In this document: positions 1 to 5,690 of the stretch, piece after piece
Position numbering within the stretch: position 1 is the first letter of the stretch
How the letters are laid out: every line of letters starts with the position of its first letter
Assembly (NCBI GenBank): GCA_015494335.1
Contig: WGBK01000011.1
Location: 1 to 13,450 of the forward strand
Reading direction: 5' to 3'
DNA: 13,450 bases
Source: Gammaproteobacteria bacterium
GTDB taxonomy: Bacteria > Pseudomonadota > Gammaproteobacteria > GCA-001735895
The notes under the pieces: generated by a model
The model's input: the letters and a program-made list of their open reading frames with translations, nothing else
The model's database searches: none
What the model was told of the DNA's origin: nothing
Made by a program: the position numbers and the translations under genes

Positions 1-384
1 GAAAAGGACAGCTACCGGCTGCATCATGCCGGTTCGAGCCAGACCCTGCTGACCTCGAAATACCGCCGCGCGCTGATCCAGGAGAGGGCCGAGCAAAAAG
101 AGCCTGACCTCGACGAGGAATACGCCCGGCTCGACCACGACCTGCTGGACCTGGTGCTGATCGAGGGCTTCCGCCATGTGGCCAGCCTGCCGCGCATCGA
201 GCTGAACCGCCCTTCCCTCGGTCGCCCGTTCCTGTTTCCCGGCGAGGACAATATCATCGCCCTGGCTACCGACGAACCCGTGGACACCGACCTGCCGATC
301 CTCGACATCAATCGCCCCGAGGAGATCGCCGAATTCATTATCGAATGGTTGCAACAGGAAAACCATCTGTCCACGAAGGCATAA
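1..384 (+). CDS. mobB: MobB, molybdopterin-guanine dinucleotide biosynthesis adaptor protein (C-terminal part)
   Basis: The frame is open from base 1 and ends at TAA 382-384, giving 127 residues of a protein whose start lies outside the window. The visible part has the MobB pattern: a KDSYR..HAG..Q segment near the left edge, then LDLVLIEGF followed by an IELNR stretch, and the ..NIIALATD segment before the C-terminus. MobB proteins are cytosolic GTP-binding adaptors of about 170 residues that help MobA attach GMP to molybdopterin, forming the cofactor of DMSO-reductase-type enzymes. The P-loop (Walker A) would be in the missing N-terminus and cannot be checked. The gene converges on the histidine kinase with only 14 bp between stop codons, and no terminator hairpin is visible there. 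Family call from recalled sequence patterns; fairly sure. Confidence 0.85.
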   Translation, partial: EKDSYRLHHAGSSQTLLTSKYRRALIQERAEQKEPDLDEEYARLDHDLLDLVLIEGFRHVASLPRIELNRPSLGRPFLFPGEDNIIALATDEPVDTDLPILDINRPEEIAEFIIEWLQQENHLSTKA

Positions 385-398
385 TCAGAACTCAAGGG

Positions 399-1733
399 TC
401 AGCTGGCTTTGATCTCGAGCTCCGCGATCAGTCCTCCCCCTTCTCTTGAGCGCAATTTCACGCTCCAGTTATTCTCGTCAGCGAGATTCCGAACAATAGC
501 CAGCCCGAGACCGCTACCGCCTGTCTTGCTGCCTCGTGATTTTTCCATGCGGTAAAATGGACGAAATACCGCCTCTCTCTGATGTTCGGGAATCCCGGGG
601 CCACGATCCATTACCCGGATCAAAATACGATCTTCCTTTTGCTGACACTCGATATCAACCGGATCGCCTCCCCCATAACGCAAGGCATTGATCAGCAGGT
701 TGTTCAATATGCGGTGAAAGGCGAGAGCATTGATATTCAGAACCAGATTACTCTTGCACTTCAGTCGTATTTCATACCCCCTGTCGTTAACAGATGCTAT
801 TACCTCTTCGATTTCATTTTTCAGATCCGAATCCCGTGAACTGTTTTCTTGCAGAAGCATGCCCAAACTGAGTGATTCCCCAATAAGGGAATTTATCTTT
901 TTCAGGTCCTCACGAATGCTCCTCATCAGAACAGGATTCCCGCCATCATCAGGAAGCATTTCCAGAGCAAGCGTGATTTGTGTCAAAGGAGTTCTCAGGT
1001 CATGTGCAATACCCGCCAGCAAAGTAGTCCGGTTGGACAGGAGATCCTTGACCTGGATACTCATCCTGTTGAACTCTCGAGTAAGAACAGCAAGCTCTCT
1101 TGGGCCATCCTCCTGAATTGGGGCTGGCCAGAGCCCCTTTCCTACCTCCTGAGCCGCCTTGTACAATTTTTCTATCGGTACAGTGATGCGCCGCGTCAGG
1201 AAAGCGGCAGTAATAAAAGTCAACAGGGCACCCACGCTTAGCAACAGGAAAAAGGCAACCGGTGGATTTACTCCAATTCGAGGTCTTGAAAATCCCACAC
1301 GCACATCTTTTCCTTCAACAGGCACATCAACCCAGAACCATTGCTCATTATCGTCATTCAAGCTTTGTTTTAACGAAATCTCGAAGCCAATCTCCTTGCT
1401 TAATGAGCTTTTCAGAAAATAAAGATATGGCAGCCAGGTTGTTGAATCAGGCAAGGGATCATTATTATCCGTAACCAGCAATTTGTGCTTTTCCAGCATG
1501 ACCCGGGTAAAGGATTCTCGGCTTTTGGCATCCAACTCGTACCAGGTTTCTGCAGCATGAACAATTACACTGGAAAGATCTTCGGCCGCACGTTGGCCTA
1601 AAGGAACAATCATGTAATGAGCAAGCGTGGAAAGGGTAATCAACTGAAAGCTGACTGCAACTACTCCGATCGTGGAAAGCACCTTCCAGAAGCAGCTTTG
1701 ATTCCTTATGCGCTGTTTAAGTGCGGATAACAT
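399..1733 (-). CDS. EnvZ-like membrane sensor histidine kinase
   Basis: 444 residues. Layout: transmembrane segment about 17-40, periplasmic sensor region about 41-158 with no recognised fold, second transmembrane segment about 159-180, HAMP linker about 179-232, then the HisKA and HATPase domains. The H-box GIAHDLRTPLT places the phospho-accepting histidine at H244; the N-box is NNLLINALRYG (N344-N349), the G1 box DRGPGIP (D376) and the G2 box GGSGLGLAIV (406-414). All catalytic boxes are intact, so it should be active. The H-box region closely resembles E. coli EnvZ. The start ATG lies 14 bp after the regulator's stop with no strong Shine-Dalgarno, so translation is probably coupled to the regulator. 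The signal it senses is unknown. The gene is clearly AT-richer than the flanking housekeeping genes. Orthology to envZ is not claimed. Confidence 0.93.
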   Translation of the reverse strand: MLSALKQRIRNQSCFWKVLSTIGVVAVSFQLITLSTLAHYMIVPLGQRAAEDLSSVIVHAAETWYELDAKSRESFTRVMLEKHKLLVTDNNDPLPDSTTWLPYLYFLKSSLSKEIGFEISLKQSLNDDNEQWFWVDVPVEGKDVRVGFSRPRIGVNPPVAFFLLLSVGALLTFITAAFLTRRITVPIEKLYKAAQEVGKGLWPAPIQEDGPRELAVLTREFNRMSIQVKDLLSNRTTLLAGIAHDLRTPLTQITLALEMLPDDGGNPVLMRSIREDLKKINSLIGESLSLGMLLQENSSRDSDLKNEIEEVIASVNDRGYEIRLKCKSNLVLNINALAFHRILNNLLINALRYGGGDPVDIECQQKEDRILIRVMDRGPGIPEHQREAVFRPFYRMEKSRGSKTGGSGLGLAIVRNLADENNWSVKLRSREGGGLIAELEIKAS

Positions 1734-1747
1734 GGCAGGGATTTTTT

Positions 1748-2461
1748 CTAGTTTTCCCCTTTCACAAAGATATAACCTATGCCACGAACGGTTCTCAAGT
1801 AAGTGGGATTGGAAGGGTCATCTCCCAACTTTCTTCTCAACCTTCCGACGCAAACATCGATACTTCGATCAAATGGCGATGGATTGGCATACCCTTTCGT
1901 TTTATCCATCAAGGCATCCCGCGACATGACTCGACCCGAATTTTCCAGAAAAACTCGTAACAAGCTAAATTCTCCAGATGTCAAAGGTATATTTTCGCCA
2001 TTTCTGGTCAACTGATAAGTATCCACTGACAAAACAAACGGCCCAAACGAATACGCATAATCTCGCTTTTCACTGTCTTTTTTGTCTGATCGATGACGGC
2101 GCAGTACAGATCGCACCCTTGCCAGCAATTCCCTGGGGTTGAATGGCTTGGCCAGGTAGTCATCTGCCCCCATTTCAAGGCCGACTATACGGTCCAGTTC
2201 TTCGCCGCGAGCTGACAAAATGATTATGGATACATCTTTCTGCAACCTGAGCCGCCTGGCTATGGACAGCCCGTCTTCCCCGGGCAACATCAAATCAAGA
2301 ATAATCAAGTCCACATCATTCTCGCCAAGATATTCATCCATGGCTACGCCATCACCCACAACATCAACCAGATATCCTTGTTGTGACAGGTAGGATTGAA
2401 CCAGAACACACAGCTTTGGCTCATCATCCACAACCAGCAGTCTCGGCGACCCAACACTCAT
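1748..2461 (-). CDS. OmpR-family response regulator
   Basis: 237 residues, the usual length for this family. Receiver domain about 5-120: acidic pair D12-D13, phospho-acceptor D56 in ILDLMLPGEDG, S83 at the conserved Thr/Ser position and K105 in the AKPF motif. Winged-helix DNA-binding domain about 135-235, with the recognition-helix pattern RSIDVCVGRLRRKL (199-212) and the wing RTVRGIGYIFV. The receiver is strikingly close to E. coli OmpR (LDLMLPGEDGLS, GADDY.AKPFNPRELLAR). It is first in a two-gene minus-strand operon with the EnvZ-like kinase. A purine-rich AAGAAAG precedes the ATG. The phased TTAC repeats 24-61 bp upstream of the start are the obvious candidate binding site, which would mean autoregulation. 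It also faces the cytochrome and outer-membrane protein genes, its likely targets. Function beyond family level is inference. Confidence 0.94.
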   Translation of the reverse strand: MSVGSPRLLVVDDEPKLCVLVQSYLSQQGYLVDVVGDGVAMDEYLGENDVDLIILDLMLPGEDGLSIARRLRLQKDVSIIILSARGEELDRIVGLEMGADDYLAKPFNPRELLARVRSVLRRHRSDKKDSEKRDYAYSFGPFVLSVDTYQLTRNGENIPLTSGEFSLLRVFLENSGRVMSRDALMDKTKGYANPSPFDRSIDVCVGRLRRKLGDDPSNPTYLRTVRGIGYIFVKGEN

Positions 2462-2484
2462 ATTCTTTCTTTTACACCCACTCT

Positions 2485-2522
2485 GTTACACAGCGTTAAT
2501 AATCCTGTTACAAATTCTTACA
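2485..2522. promoter_or_regulatory. Array of four phased gTTACA-like half-sites, candidate response-regulator operator
   Basis: Four direct repeats lie in the divergent intergenic region: gTTACA (2485-2490), gTTAAT (2495-2500), gTTACA (2507-2512) and cTTACA (2517-2522). Starts are 10, 12 and 10 bp apart, so the two pairs repeat every 22 bp, about two helical turns. OmpR-family regulators bind head-to-tail half-sites about 10-11 bp apart, and E. coli OmpR half-sites include GTTACA-type sequences. The array sits close to the regulator's start and about 130-170 bp upstream of the cytochrome start. Repeats and spacing are seen directly; the assignment to the adjacent regulator is inference. No convincing sigma-70 promoter was found for either side in 2462-2652. 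Confidence 0.5.
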
Positions 2523-2652
2523 CTCCGGACATCCTTCAGATATTTTCTCCCGGCAGAATAACAAAAGGTTATCGTATTGCACGCAAGTGAACAACTGCTT
2601 CCGTTAACCAAATAAATTATTTTCCTACCAACCAGGCGAAATCTTCAAAACC

Positions 2653-3276
2653 ATGAACATTAAACCAATTGAACTAAATCCTTCCATTGCATTCAGACGG
2701 ATTATCGTCGCTTCATGCATGGCCATCATGGCTACGGGTCTGACCGCTACCCCTGTTTCTGCCGCGGACAACGGCATGATGGCACTGAAGGAGCGCATGC
2801 AGAATCAGATGAAAATCATGAAACCTGAACTGAAAGAAAAAGTTCAGGCGCTGTCTATGGACACGAAAATGTCATTGATGGCCATCATGGCCATGCACAA
2901 CCGTTCCAGCAATCAGGCAACACTACGGCAAGTCATGCTTGAAGTATTACACGACTATCAGGGCATGGTCATGGGTATCATGACCGAAAGCGCTGAAATG
3001 ACCGCAGACAGCGCCCGGCGACTGGCAAACCATCGTATCCCGAGAGGAGGCCTGCTGGCCTACATTGGTCTCGAGAACATCAACGACGAGAAGCTCGCAT
3101 CCCTTGACGGCTTCAATTCGGCTGTCGAGGGCGGAGCCAAACGAATTGCAGAGGCCGCCGAAAAGGGTGATTTTGTAACTGCAGGATCCATCCTGGGTGA
3201 AATGGCTACCGGCTGCGTCAATTGCCATACCATGTTCCGCAAATTCCCGGGGGAAACCGACCTGCTCAAGGACTAA
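2653..3276 (+). CDS. Class II (cytochrome c'-like) monohaem c-type cytochrome, methionine-rich
   Basis: 207 residues. An N-terminal signal peptide (basic FRR at 14-16, hydrophobic 17-33, cleavage likely after VSA at 37) sends it to the periplasm. The single haem motif CVNCH (188-192) is followed by TMFR and lies at the C-terminus, as in cytochromes c' and c556 (CxxCHxxFR at the end of a four-helix bundle); the rest reads as amphipathic helix. At about 170 mature residues it is longer than the usual 125-135. Residues 38-116 contain 15 methionines; one near the mature N-terminus (M42, M43 or M49) could be the second axial haem ligand as in c556. The start lacks a strong ribosome-binding site (AGGCGA about 13 nt upstream). 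It is divergent from the OmpR-like regulator and followed by an outer-membrane protein gene. Electron transfer or gas (NO) binding are family possibilities; the exact role is unknown. Confidence 0.8.
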   Translation: MNIKPIELNPSIAFRRIIVASCMAIMATGLTATPVSAADNGMMALKERMQNQMKIMKPELKEKVQALSMDTKMSLMAIMAMHNRSSNQATLRQVMLEVLHDYQGMVMGIMTESAEMTADSARRLANHRIPRGGLLAYIGLENINDEKLASLDGFNSAVEGGAKRIAEAAEKGDFVTAGSILGEMATGCVNCHTMFRKFPGETDLLKD

Positions 3277-3290
3277 CTGATTTGAACAGT

Positions 3291-3320
3291 CAGGGGGCTG
3301 CCCTTTATGTCAGCCTCCTG
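3291..3320 (+). other. mRNA hairpin between the cytochrome and outer-membrane protein genes
   Basis: CAGGGGGCTG (3291-3300) pairs with CAGCCTCCTG (3311-3320) over 10 positions with one G-U wobble and a 10-base loop. No T-tract follows, so it is not a clear intrinsic terminator. It lies 15 bases after the cytochrome stop and could partially terminate, or protect the upstream message from 3' decay and so give unequal expression of the two genes. The pairing is seen directly; the role is inference. Confidence 0.5.
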
Positions 3321-3342
3321 CATCCATACTCAAGAAAAACAA

Positions 3343-3359
3343 CATCGGCATCACCGATG
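3343..3359 (+). other. Short hairpin upstream of the outer-membrane protein ribosome-binding site
   Basis: CATCGG (3343-3348) and CCGATG (3354-3359) form a perfect 6-bp stem with a 5-base loop, ending 19 bases before the Shine-Dalgarno sequence. It may be a second element of the intercistronic region or chance. Confidence 0.25.
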
Positions 3360-3378
3360 AATAATAAAGCCACCCAAC

Positions 3379-3385
3379 GGGAGGA
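3379..3385 (+). promoter_or_regulatory. Strong Shine-Dalgarno that fixes the outer-membrane protein start
   Basis: GGGAGGA at 3379-3385 is followed by four bases and ATG at 3390. It decides in favour of this start over the in-frame ATGs at 3222 (inside the cytochrome gene) and 3357, neither of which has a comparable site. The ATG at 3390 also puts a normal signal peptide at the N-terminus. Confidence 0.8.
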
Positions 3386-3389
3386 ATCC

Positions 3390-4541
3390 ATGAAATACAA
3401 TATATTCACTCATACCTGCCTGGCTTCTGTATTGCTCTTTTCCAACGCAGGATCATGGGCTTCGGACGACGATGCGTCGTCTCCTGATTCATACAAAAAA
3501 AGGGAGGCCCTGGCTCAGAAAATCAGAAAAATGGCCCGCATGCGCAGAATGCTCCCCTTGTCGCCTCCCGCCGGCCTGGCAGGCGCCTTTGCCTTTCCGG
3601 ACAAGGGGCAGTTTGTTACCGGCATCGGGCTCCGACGGATTGAGAAAAGCGGGCTTCTTCAGGGTTCAACTTCGATCACTACTGCGCAAGCCGCGGCCAC
3701 GGCTCCCAACTACTTCGCTGGGCAGCCGGGTCAACCACCAACATTGCGCGTTATTCCCCGCAGTGCCGAAGCCACGATCATCTACCCTTTCATCAACTAC
3801 GCCATTAGCAAGGAATTGTCCGTCGTCGCCAGTCTGCCCTTGATCAAGAAAAAAACCGTGCTGGAAACCTTCAATCCACCCGGCACTGCAAGCATAGGGA
3901 CCAACGAAGTCTCGAGCAGCGGCCTGGGTGATGCCAAAATCGGCTTGCTCTACAAGTTGTACAACGCTCCGGATCGCAAGCACAACATCATCCTGGATGC
4001 CATATTCAGCGTGCCTACCGGCAGCCTTACGGAAACCGACACCAGCCTTACCCCAACCAACACCTACAAGGAAACACGCCTTGCCTATGGCATGCAACTC
4101 GGTAGCGGCACCTGGGATGCAATTTTGGGATTGACCTACTGGGGCAAAAGCGGCCAATGGGGCTGGGGCGCACAGTTTCTCGGCACTTACCGTCTTGAAA
4201 GCGAGAACAGCGAAGGCTGGAGCTATGGAGACAAGCAAAGCATAACCGGATGGCTCAGCTATGCACCATCGCCAACGCTGGTCACCTCACTGCGCCTCAA
4301 GACTACATCTGAAGACAGCATCGATGGAGTCGATCCAAAAATATACGGCCCGGGACTGGGTGCAAACCCGGACAATTATGGTGGCGACAGAACCGTCCTC
4401 GCGGTGGGTGCAAACTGGATGTACGCACCTGCCCGAAATCTGGGTATCGAATATGCCGTACCGATCGACGAGGACCTGAATGGCGTTCAACTGGAGCATG
4501 ACAGCAGCTTGGTTATAAGCTGGCGCAACGCTTTCTTCTGA
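3390..4541 (+). CDS. Predicted outer-membrane beta-barrel protein (Phenol_MetA_deg/transporter-like)
   Basis: 383 residues from the ATG with the strong Shine-Dalgarno. A signal peptide is clear (short basic start, hydrophobic core 11-20, cleavage likely after SWA at 24). A charged segment (26-55, ending in KIRKMARMRRML) follows, then alternating hydrophobic/polar strands rich in Tyr, Trp and Gly through to a terminal Phe. A final aromatic residue after an amphipathic strand (LVISWRNAFF) is the usual outer-membrane barrel signature. The SGLGDAKIGLLYKLY and IILDAIFSVPTGS segments recall the MetA/phenol-degradation 'transporter' barrels (PF13557-like), but I cannot run a search. It follows the cytochrome gene by 113 bp in the same direction, probably co-transcribed, opposite an OmpR/EnvZ-type pair. 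The transported substrate, if any, is unknown. Confidence 0.7.
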   Translation: MKYNIFTHTCLASVLLFSNAGSWASDDDASSPDSYKKREALAQKIRKMARMRRMLPLSPPAGLAGAFAFPDKGQFVTGIGLRRIEKSGLLQGSTSITTAQAAATAPNYFAGQPGQPPTLRVIPRSAEATIIYPFINYAISKELSVVASLPLIKKKTVLETFNPPGTASIGTNEVSSSGLGDAKIGLLYKLYNAPDRKHNIILDAIFSVPTGSLTETDTSLTPTNTYKETRLAYGMQLGSGTWDAILGLTYWGKSGQWGWGAQFLGTYRLESENSEGWSYGDKQSITGWLSYAPSPTLVTSLRLKTTSEDSIDGVDPKIYGPGLGANPDNYGGDRTVLAVGANWMYAPARNLGIEYAVPIDEDLNGVQLEHDSSLVISWRNAFF

Positions 4542-4556
4542 CCCTTGCCCCCTCGC

Positions 4557-4577
4557 GCCCCCGGCCCGGCCGGGGGC
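4557..4577 (+). terminator. GC-rich terminator-like hairpin after the outer-membrane protein gene
   Basis: GCCCCCGGC (4557-4565) pairs perfectly with GCCGGGGGC (4569-4577) around a 3-base loop, 16 bases after the stop codon. The sequence beyond (cattctcc) is only weakly T-rich, so this is a terminator by stem strength and position rather than by a classical U-tract. The rest of the 152-bp gap to metR holds a weak GGCAG/CTGCC hairpin (4656-4670), possibly the metR 3' end. Confidence 0.55.
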
Positions 4578-4693
4578 CATTCTCCCGGTCGCCCCCAACT
4601 CAGATATCATATGAAACACATGGCCTTAGGCAACTTCCATGACCAATAATTGCCCGGCAGTATAGCTGCCTCGGTTTCAAAACAATTCCGACA

Positions 4694-5596
4694 TCATCTT
4701 TTGCCAAAACTGCTGATCGCCAGTTCGCGGCCCAGTTCCACGAAGGCCCGGAGATAGGGCAGTTCCCTGTCCGCCTCCCGCATGCCCAGGTACAGCTGGC
4801 TGACCAGACCCTTGCTTCCGATATCCACTTGCGCGCAACGGCTCGATGCCTGCTGCCGCGCCAGCCAGTCCGGCAATACGCAGACACCGCGTCCGAGCTC
4901 AACCATCTGCAACATCAACTCCAGCGACTCGATCTCCTTGAGACCTGCAGGCTGGACCCCGGCCGGGTCCAGGAAACGCGTGAAGATGTCCAGGCGCTCC
5001 CGCGGAACGGGGAAGATCAACAGCAGCTGATCGGCCAGATCGCCGGGGTCAATCCAGGGCTGCGAAGCTAGTGGACTGTCCTCGGCACAAAGCAGCACCA
5101 GACGATATTCCGCCAGGCTTTCGTATCGAATGCCTTCGTGAGCCCGGGCATCGGGCGTTACCAGCAGGTCGATATGATGCTGGGCCAGACCCAGCAGGCC
5201 GGAAAAGCGGAACCGACTGACGATATCGATATCCACCTCCGGCAGGCTCTGCAGGAAACGGCCGATGACACCATTGAGCCATTGCTGGCAGGGGAAGCAC
5301 TCCACCCCGATGCGCAAGCGACCCTGCCTCCCCTCGGCCATCGCTCGCAAGCTGTTTTCGGCCTGTTCGATCACCGGCAATACATGCTCGGCGGTTTCGA
5401 GCAGACGCTCTCCGGCCTGGGTCAGGCGCAGCCGTCGCCCGTCGCGCTGCCACAGTCGAATGCCCAGCTGGGACTCGAGATTGCGGATCTGGTGGCTGAG
5501 AGCCGGTTGGGTCAGATGCAGCGACGCGGCCGCCTCGGTCAGGGTGCCCTTCTGCCACAGGGCCTGGATGATGCGAAGATGCAGCCGCTCGATCAT
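4694..5596 (-). CDS. metR: MetR, LysR-family transcriptional activator of methionine biosynthesis
   Basis: 300 residues with the LysR layout: winged helix-turn-helix about 1-60 (TEAAASLHLTQPALSHQIRNLE), a linker helix about 60-88, and an effector-binding domain about 93-290. It tracks E. coli MetR through its length: the MIE..HL start, L.QTQ.ALSHQ-type helix, VECFPCQQWL (95-107, with C100 and C103 at the positions of IECHSCIQWL), LLIFPVPRERLDIFTRFLDPAGVQP, and LMLQMVELGRGVCVLPDW. MetR uses homocysteine as coactivator and activates metE, and the gene is divergent from metE here with 94 bp between starts, the classical arrangement. A near-perfect dyad abuts its start codon, consistent with autorepression and metE activation. 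It lacks the extended C-terminal tail of the E. coli protein. Confidence 0.93.
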   Translation of the reverse strand: MIERLHLRIIQALWQKGTLTEAAASLHLTQPALSHQIRNLESQLGIRLWQRDGRRLRLTQAGERLLETAEHVLPVIEQAENSLRAMAEGRQGRLRIGVECFPCQQWLNGVIGRFLQSLPEVDIDIVSRFRFSGLLGLAQHHIDLLVTPDARAHEGIRYESLAEYRLVLLCAEDSPLASQPWIDPGDLADQLLLIFPVPRERLDIFTRFLDPAGVQPAGLKEIESLELMLQMVELGRGVCVLPDWLARQQASSRCAQVDIGSKGLVSQLYLGMREADRELPYLRAFVELGRELAISSFGKR

Positions 5597-5613
5597 ATAT
5601 GAAAATTTCTTAT
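5597..5613. promoter_or_regulatory. Candidate MetR operator in the metR-metE intergenic region
   Basis: ATATGAAAATTTCTTAT is an inverted repeat around a central A: all positions pair except one symmetrical pair (T5600/T5610). It begins directly next to the metR start codon. The E. coli MetR box is TGAA-N5-TTCA; here TGAA is exact (5600-5603) but the right half is degenerate, so the fit to that consensus is partial. The symmetry itself is seen directly; its use by MetR is inference from location. Confidence 0.4.
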
Positions 5614-5657
5614 TGTTTAAAGGATATTAATCATTATCGCTCACTTCATGCCGGCTC

Positions 5658-5663
5658 TACAAT
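5658..5663 (+). promoter_or_regulatory. Candidate metE -10 element
   Basis: TACAAT (5 of 6 to the sigma-70 -10 consensus) lies 28 bases upstream of the metE ATG. No good -35 hexamer is present at 16-18 bp spacing, as expected of an activator-dependent promoter. The start is served by TGGAG at 5680-5684, six bases before the ATG. Confidence 0.4.
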
Positions 5664-5690
5664 CGCCGCTTTCGATATCTGGAGCACAGC

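Noticed and set aside
385..398. Terminator between mobB and the histidine kinase
   Set aside because: Only 14 bases separate the stop codons and no stable hairpin or T-tract is visible there.
3222..3389. N-terminal extension of the outer-membrane protein from ATG 3222
   Set aside because: It would overlap the end of the cytochrome gene, has no ribosome-binding site, and would bury the signal peptide; ATG 3390 has GGGAGGA and a signal peptide directly after it.
4656..4670. GGCAG/CTGCC hairpin downstream of metR
   Set aside because: Five-bp stem without a U-tract on either strand; too weak to call a terminator.
5597..5690. SAM or cobalamin riboswitch upstream of metE
   Set aside because: The 94-bp region is too short for a cobalamin riboswitch, no conserved riboswitch core was seen, and regulation by the adjacent metR explains the arrangement.
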